DNA of 64,000 nt from Bryoerythrophyllum caledonicum. Lineage: Eukaryota > Streptophyta > Bryopsida > Pottiales > Pottiaceae. Positions within the stretch are counted from its first letter, which is position 1, and every line of letters begins with the position of its first letter. Shown one piece after another: positions 56,887-64,000 of the stretch. The notes under the pieces are model-generated. The model had not been told where the DNA came from. It made no database searches and was given only the letters and a program-made list of their open reading frames with translations. The position numbers and the translations under genes were made by a program. The DNA lies in contig OZ020517.1 of assembly GCA_963971425.1 (NCBI GenBank), positions 13,084,501-13,148,500 on the forward strand. The letters are read 5' to 3'.

Positions 56887-57185
56887 TATCCCTTTAGTGC
56901 CGAGGGTGACAGAAGAGATCTAGGGATTCTATGACTGTGTCATACATTATGCCAAACATCATGTACACAATGGATACATATCCCCACGATGGTAATTCAT
57001 GGAAATCACTTTTGTGGAGGTTGTAGGGGTCAGATTTGGCATTTGAGAGTTGTATGTGATCCCAAGTTCTAGGGTGCACCTTCGCTCCAAAATAGGCAAA
57101 GTCCACAAGTGGGTGGATTCACATATAGTCTCCCAAAATAGTCCCTGGAGACCGTGTTTTGGCCTCTTGGGCACTGTAGGGTTAA
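56887..57185 (+). mobile_element. TTAA-type element G2, about 299 bp
   Basis: Starts CCCTTTAGTGCCGAGGG and ends GGGCACTGTAGGGTTAA. Tandem with G1: both are preceded by GAGCATGCACT, so the pair arose by duplication of a unit that includes flanking DNA, or by repeated insertion. Confidence 0.75.
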
Positions 57186-59004
57186 TCCCCTTGGAGCATC
57201 TCAAAACTCAAGTAGTGGAAGCGTTATTGAAGCATCAATGCTAAAACAACTTTAGTTACGCCACAAGAGGCTTTGACACTCGGGAAAAAAATCACAATAT
57301 AAAGTGTTTTGTGTTATAGTATATGGAAATTTCATTAAATATAGTTCTATCCAATAGTCTCAATATAAGGAAAACATATCCAATAGTCTCAATATAAGGA
57401 ATAGTGTTGACTATCACCTTTCTATTGAAAATATTTTAATACCACTAGTAATACACAATTAAGCAATTTTGTTCTTGTAATTTAAAAACACACTTGCTTA
57501 TGGTATTGGCTATTGCACATAAAAATGCCAAAACTATTAATTGTTTTTTGTCTTTTTTTCTTAAAAGGAAAAGGTCAGTGCATTTGTCCATTGTAAAATT
57601 TAAGTTGTATTAAGCAATGTGTTTTAGTATCCAAGTAGAGTTGGAGTAGAGCAGAGTTGGAGTAGAGCATTGGCTGAGTCTCGTACACCCTCTCGTATGT
57701 CACCCTCTCCGGTTGAAGGCAGTGAGCCTCATGAGGGGGCCCTAACAGAGTTTATATCTGTGTTGATGCATATTGCACATGCAGACCCATGTTTGCACTC
57801 CTAGTGTTGCATGCGCCTCTCCCTTCGTAGCCACACAAATTAGAGAGTTGCGAGAGTCTTGGAGGGATGGGAACATAGAGTCTATTTTCGATATTGGAAG
57901 AGGTGGACGTCTCAACAACATACAGTCCTGATGGCATGGAACCACATCAGCTAGGACTCATGGTTCTTTGTACACAATAATCAAGAATTTTTTATTTTTT
58001 TAAAAGAATGGAGAAGGAGATAAAATAGTTTCAAAAAAGAACAATGTCTTTTTAAATTAGACTTGTAGGCAATCTGAAGCATTGAAGCACCAAAGCTTTA
58101 AAATTCCAAAGTTGTAAGTTTTTATGGGCTTTGCGAACAAAGTTGTAAAAAATGCTAAGAGATTTTGCCGTAATTCCCTCGGCCACTCATTCGAATACTA
58201 CACCTTTTGTATCCTGCGTAACTTCAAGTTTCAATAACCTCTAATTGGCTTCGACAAGCCTTAGTGATGTTCAAAGTTTAGAAACTTGAACTTTCTAGCC
58301 AATACTTTGTTTTAAGAGAGATTCGTTGTATGCACATTATACTATTAAGAACACAAATATGTAGGAAAGACTACAATTGACCAAAGTGTGCTTTGATATT
58401 GGATGAGGTGTAATTAAGGACTCGAATTCCATGGTTTAAATTGCAATGGATACACCTACAATCCACCTTCAAGGCAAGGGAGAAAATGATCAAATGTACA
58501 TGTGTCCTCAGAATGCATTCTTATAAAAAATGTCATTATGTACGGCGAGTTGATCTACAAAATAATTTTATGACAAAAGAGATTTTCTTATACAAAATTG
58601 AGGAAATTAAGGTACTTGTACACCCATGAAGTGGCCAATCTTGAAAGTACTTGATACACAAATTTATTCCAAAAAGATAATAAAAATTTATCCGTTTCAT
58701 TTTTATCATTTTTGGTGCAAAAAGCCACCATTTTTAGTCGCCACTAAATGCACTTGGTCAAATACAAAATTGCTTTAAATATTAAAAAATATATTATTAT
58801 AGATTTATATTTACTCAATTTATATAAATATCAATTTTAATATTAATACAAAATATTAAAATTTAGAATTTCATATAAATGAAGATTTATATTTAATATA
58901 TACTTAATATATTTATATTTATATACTTAATATATTTATATTTATATAAATATTCAATAAAAATCTTGAATATAAACATTCAATATATATATATTTTTTA
59001 GCCC
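57186..59004. other. AT-rich spacer
   Basis: No gene. Contains an AT-only stretch at 58780-58995 with alternating ATATTTATAT runs and a short direct repeat ATCCAATAGTCTCAATATAAGGA at 57350-57402. Confidence 0.6.
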
Positions 59005-59645
59005 AAAAAAATCATGAAGCCTCAATAATCAACGGCTTAAAATCATCAATGCCCTCCCATTTGTTCCGAGTATCACAACCAGATTTTAACAAGTTATCCA
59101 CCACTCTTCACATGTGGAAAAGGGAAGTGAATCAATCTACATGACCTGATCCATCTTGTGCATTAGTGTGAATGTAAAGCAACACATTACACCACACTAA
59201 TAATCATGATGTGTGATAGTGTGGTTACCCCACCTTGAATTTCATTAAATATCATTTTGTGTTCAAACTAATATTTAAATGGTTTAAAGTACTATAAAAA
59301 ACTAATTATATTTTAAAATTAGTTTTTTGTATTTTACAACATTAAAAATATTAATCTAACTAATAACTGCCAACAAATTAACATTTAGTGAGATTCAAGC
59401 AATAGGGTAACTGCACAATTGGTTTCATAACACCAAATATTATTAGTGTAGTGTATTAGTGTAATGTAATATGATCCTTTACATTCACGCTACTACACAA
59501 GATGTGGTCATACGATTAATTCACTTTGTCTTTCCACTCATGAAGAGTGGTGGATAATTTGTTAAAAATGATTGTAAAGGTCGGAACGAAAAGAGGGGCA
59601 CCAATGATCTTGCGATGTTAATCTTAAGGCTTCATGATTTTTTTG
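59005..59645. mobile_element. 641-bp fold-back element with about 205-bp arms
   Basis: Left arm 59005-59212 and right arm about 59438-59645 are imperfect reverse complements over their whole length (AAAAAAATCATGAAGCCT outermost; TTATCCACCACTCTTCA and GTGAATGTAAAG inside). The centre of about 225 bp is AT-rich and non-coding. This is the layout of Foldback or long-TIR MULE-type non-autonomous elements; no target duplication is evident. Confidence 0.8.
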
Positions 59646-61277
59646 AGAAAACATACAAGAAAGGAGTAGAAAGTAGGTGCTTTCCATTCTTGTGAAAGTA
59701 ATAGATATATTTTTGTTATACATGATGATGTTTTTTCATCCAAGTAAAGTAGGTAGATATTTTACGTGTTTTGTATTGTACATCTACGTTAACTTTTATG
59801 GTCTTTGAATCATTAAATTTGCCTAGTAAATTTATAATTCATTCCCAGATTCTTGGTTGTCTTTGGTTGTTTATTAATAGTTTGTCATTTCTTTATATAT
59901 TATTTTGTTAGATAAGTTTTTATTAAAATCTGAATAGCAAACCTACTATTTTCTATTGTAGTTGAAAATAATTACAACATTATATAGAATTTATCCTTTC
60001 TATTAGAAGATTTTTAGATTTTCATTGTAACATAAAAAATCACAGATATAATTGGATATGATACCTATATTTTTTAATTTAATAATTTAAATAATCATTT
60101 ATCGATAAATTAAATTTTAAGATTTGAATAACATTTAACTAGAGAAAATTATAAAACTTAAATTTGATATATCTTGTTCATTGCTAATCACGAGTTTTAT
60201 ATTCAAGAGAAACTTTCATTTAAGATAGACTATATATTTCAAATAAATATAATATAATATTTACAATGAAATATTGCTCACATTTAAATTGTTTAAGAAA
60301 CATTTACTTTAAAATAATTTTAGGCATATAAAGTAACTTACAAAAATATAAAGAATTTTAAAAGAGGTAAAATGGAGCAATATCCCATATTGAAAGTCTC
60401 TATGTTCACCAAGGAGCATTTTAAACTTTCAACATTCTTTATAAGTAATATCTCATTTGAGTTGAATGCAAATAATTATTTAAAGCGTGGCAAGGTTATT
60501 GCATGATTATACCCTTTGCCAACGGTTGACATTTGAATTGAGAAATAATTTGAATTTTTATGGTTGTTAAAAAAATGTTATTTTGACAATTCCTCCTACA
60601 TTAATGTAATGATATTTTAAATCATGGGTAGGACTTTTACATCCATTGTCACAATATCAATTACAATCGAAAGAATGCAATAACAAGACCAAAAGACAAC
60701 ATAGGTTCTTAGAGAGCCCATGAAAGAAGAAGCAAGGTACCATCTTAGATGATCAAAATATCAATTAAATTAAGAATAGATTAAAGGTTGAATATTACAT
60801 ATACCAAGTATATGGAAATGCTAATTTCTTTAACTTTAAAGAGAAAGTATGCAACAATTGTTTCTCTAACATTCACATTCCATACTATTCATGTCATATG
60901 CATGAAAGGCCATGAAAACAAAACATGTTTTTAACACCGAAAACATAAAACTTAGTACATTTAGGTTGTATTAAAAACTTTGGAGTACAAATTGTTAAAA
61001 AGGATGGAGTGTTATACTCTGATGTTGTTGTCCAAATAGGTTGGCATATTTTCACCACCTCGATCTTTAATCCTAAAAATAGACCATTACTCTAGCTCTA
61101 AATTCCTTCAATTTCATTATTAATTTCTTCATGAAACAAAACTATGATTTAAAAATATTTGGACCGTGTCCCAAACCATAGTTGTAATTCAAGAATAAGG
61201 TCCATGTACTGCATTGTGAATCAGACCATCAAGAGCGTTGAAATGTTTAGAAGATGCGCCCATGTTACCTAGGTCAA
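59646..61277. other. AT-rich spacer
   Basis: No supported gene or repeat border. Confidence 0.6.
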
Positions 61278-61566
61278 TTAATCCTTTAACACCTACGAGG
61301 CCTGGCAAGGTCAATTTTGGTACTTTTGCTCTTCAAACTCTTTTTACAATTGGCGATTGTTTCTCATATCCTCTCTGAAGGCATTTTGAGCTCCTCATTA
61401 GCTTTCCAACGGGATTCTCGAATCTCCAATCCATGCAGGCATTAGCAAAATACAATGATTTTTGTGAAGTAGAGTTGTTCTGAAATGTAGATGATGTTCT
61501 GTCTAATCTATTACACTTGTAGATTCTTCTAGGCTCTCATGGTCCACTTAGGCGTTTAAGGGTTAA
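61278..61566 (+). mobile_element. TTAA-flanked element E2, 289 bp
   Basis: TTAATCCTTTAACACC at 61278; right end CTTAGGCGTTTAAGGGTTAA at 61566. The interior matches E1 (TACAATGATTTTTGTGAAGT region). Confidence 0.8.
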
Positions 61567-61789
61567 TACATTTTGTTGACATGGCTAACATCCCCAAATC
61601 AAAGCAGTAGTTGAAGCTGGTTGAGCGCCTTGTTTACAACATGAGCATTACTAAAACCTTTGTTGTAGTTTTTTTTCCCCTTAACCCAACATTTAATGAA
61701 AAATTATAAGATACTATAGAGGTGAATAATACCACTATAGAACTTAAATAGTAGTATTGTAGAGTTGAATAATGCGCTTTTTTAAGCCA

Positions 61790-62270
61790 AGTAGCAATGA
61801 AGGAAAATCCTTGGCCCGGGGCGGCCTGCAGCGGCTTACCTTACGTTGATGTCTGGCTCCATATCGACGTTGCCTGAATTGGCAACGGATGAGGAACCAG
61901 ATAGGGCCCAAGTTGTAAGCGATGTGTGGGAAGACGTACAAGTCTAGCACAAGCTACAACATGAGACACTTCCCCCAATTCTTTCTACTATGGAGCATGA
62001 TCGAGTTGGGCACCAAATAACAAGGTTCCGTTAGGAGAATGGCCTTCTATTTTGGGTGTGGTTGGATGAAACTAGGCCCATAATTCCCAAGCCAGATCAA
62101 AGGGCTTCATTGGTACGACAAGTACATGAAGACCTAGGACATTTTGGTGTGTGACGGACTCATTCGATGTTGCATAGCCAGTACTGGTGGACCGGCATGT
62201 ATCAGCAAGCAGCCACATATGTTTCTCGGTCTAAAGTGTGTGATTAGGTATGTCGTGTAAAGAAAGATCA
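61790..62270 (+). mobile_element. Ty3/Gypsy retrotransposon fragment (fossil)
   Basis: Short piece of an LTR retrotransposon of the Ty3/Gypsy group: the plus strand retains the zinc-binding (H2C2) part that precedes the integrase core, with a HEDLGHFG block and an HSMLHSQYWWTGM block. Broken, with several breaks and most of the element missing; no LTRs seen. Old by its divergence and lack of flanks. Confidence 0.75.
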
Positions 62271-63560
62271 ATAACCACAATAGATCGAGAATTGCTTTCA
62301 CTTTAAAACGTGTAGAACTAAGGATTTTACTTTATTTTTTCAAAAAATAATTCTCCTAATAGAGGAAGGCATATTGATTCTATTTTCCATTCATATTTTA
62401 GATCCAACTATTACGTTTTTATTTAGGAAACAAAATTTATTTCCTATGCAAATGGCTACAATCATCCCTCCCATAAACTATAGCCAAATCTAGCACCGGT
62501 GGATGCCAGGAGTGGTAAGAACTTAGTAAAGGTTAAACTTAGCTGAGGATTTAGTGGAGGATTTAGTGGAGGGTTAGGAACTTCAGCCCAATTTCATCTT
62601 GATTCACCTGCTGTCATTTTCTAAAAGTGACTTGCAATTGGACAAAATTTAATATCAACAGTTGTAGGGCAAGTAAGCTTGTAGGACCTCACCATGACTC
62701 TTTAGGACATGGCTACCAATCACATGCAAGAGGCATAGCACATCCTGACATCTGCAAGCACGTTGTCTGCCTCAGCGCATCATAAAGCTCAAAACTGTCA
62801 TTTGAAACTTTATTATCTACTTCAACGCATCCTAAAGCTCAAAATTGTCATTTGAAATTGGACACGTCAACAATGGTCACACGACACGAGTGGTTGTTAA
62901 TTAGTTGAGGTTATAGATAATTGAGATTACAAGTTAACAGCATTATTAATTAGTTGAGGTTACATGTAGTTCAAGTTATAAGTTAGTAGCATTATAACTT
63001 ATGGGAGGGATGATTGTACTTTCTATAGCCCTAGTCATTTCAAGTCCATTTCTCTTTTCCTGAACACCTACATTGCTTGTGATTTTTTTTGTGCAATGAC
63101 TTGACAGAAGGTAAACATAGGTCCATAAGATTTATGCAATGTGTAATGAAGAAATATGCCATTATCTTGAGTCAATGCCCGCTGACCCTATCCTTGCATG
63201 CAACAAAAAATCATACTTGCAAATTCCAAATACATGTATCTTACAATCCATGTGGTCAAAATTAACGAAATCTAGTAGTTAACTTAAAGATGTGCCCTCG
63301 GAGGGGCACTTGGCAACCATCGGCATAGAAAACTCGACGTAAGTGAAGTGAAAAGCAGTCAAGGAACTGCAAATCATAAACATTGGGTGCAGATCATAAA
63401 CATTAGGAGCAGCTTCACTCCTTCAGCCAAGGATGTGTACTACATCCAACTCCAAATTTACACTCTGAACGTATTAACACATTGACAACATGGCCATCAC
63501 CTTCCCGTGACAACAAGAAGTGTGGGTCCTACAGTGCACAGGAAGCCAAGAAATAAAAAT
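62271..63560. other. AT-rich spacer with small duplications
   Basis: Two short direct duplications: CATCMTAAAGCTCAAAAYTG at about 62780 and 62830, and TTAATTAGTTGAGGTTA at about 62897 and 62946. A reverse copy of the 45300-45420 repeat lies at about 63110-63200. No gene. Confidence 0.55.
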
Positions 63561-64000
63561 GATTAAAAAAAACCCATGGTACAGATGCCTCCTTCAGCAA
63601 CGTCCTCTCAAAATCCTTTTGTCAGCTCTGCGATCTCTTCCGTCGTAATTTTCTGCACAGAACCATCCCATAACGAAAACTGGTCCGTAAGCTGTGCCAC
63701 TCAATCAGGTCAGCTGTATTACTATGAATGTTTCAAGACCCTACGATTAGACAAGGTGAAAGAAATCGATTTCAGTTCCAAGGCATACCTGCTCTTGTCC
63801 CGCAAAATCGTTATCAGGAGTCAAGAACAACATGCAATGACACTCCTTCCTGAACGCACATGAGAAAAATCAGGCGTCACAATGCAAGGGTAAGGCCTCT
63901 CAGACTGTGGAAAAAATAAGTCAAAGAAGCACGAGAATAGCATGCATTCTAGACAGTGATATCAATAACATATTCCGAGGAGAAGGACCTCAGAATCACG
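63561..64000. other. Moderately GC-rich right edge, possible gene end
   Basis: Composition rises compared with the spacer and both strands are open in pieces, including a 92-residue plus-strand ORF from an ATG at 63585 to the stop at 63863 (MPPSATSSQNPFVSSAISS). No family match. It could be the 3' UTR or last exon of a gene beyond the window. Confidence 0.3.

Overview
The window looks like nuclear DNA of a land plant that still makes swimming sperm, most likely a moss or other bryophyte. The plant signs are a PIE1-type SWR1 ATPase, an XBAT32-type ankyrin-RING protein, a UBA2-type RNA-binding protein and a DUF247 protein. The swimming-sperm sign is an intact-looking 13-exon gene for DRC2/CCDC65, a subunit of the axonemal nexin-dynein regulatory complex that flowering plants lack. 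An NB-ARC gene with an MHN-type motif and no LRR fits bryophyte NLR sets. Species cannot be fixed from the sequence.

Layout. 1-4.3 kb: 5' part of PIE1 on the minus strand, running off the left edge, with basic or acidic putative 5' exons upstream. 4.4-8.1 kb: AT-rich spacer with two copies of a short retroposon. 8.2-10.6 kb: UBA2-like gene (+), followed by about 3 kb of moderately GC-rich sequence that looks like a long spliced 3' UTR. 14.06-15.47 kb: single-exon DUF247 gene (+). 16.2-31.2 kb: transposon graveyard holding a decayed Tc1-like transposase and many non-coding elements, often back to back, flanked by TTAA and beginning CCC and ending GGG. 32.97-36.83 kb: XBAT32-like gene (+, 10 exons). 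38.56-44.08 kb: DRC2 gene (-, 13 exons). 46-47.9 kb: decayed unknown coding DNA. 48.57-50.60 kb: VDAC-like porin (+, 4 exons). 51.83-53.02 kb: NB-ARC gene (+). 55.2-55.8 kb: unknown ORF (-). 56.2-64 kb: AT-rich repeats, including a nested element pair, a large fold-back element and a broken Ty3/Gypsy fragment.

The host genes do unrelated jobs: chromatin remodelling, RNA processing, ubiquitination, sperm motility, mitochondrial transport and immunity. They show no operon-like logic. What links the window is its mobile DNA. A micro-retroposon of about 80-120 bp has (TTC)n tails and perfect 13-bp target duplications in two copies. A TTAA-specific MITE population resembles piggyBac ends. A TA-flanked 354-bp MITE occurs three times. 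A further MITE-like family sits in introns of three of the genes. No autonomous partner is visible for any of them. Exon borders below were read by eye from GT/AG sites, reading phase and family similarity.
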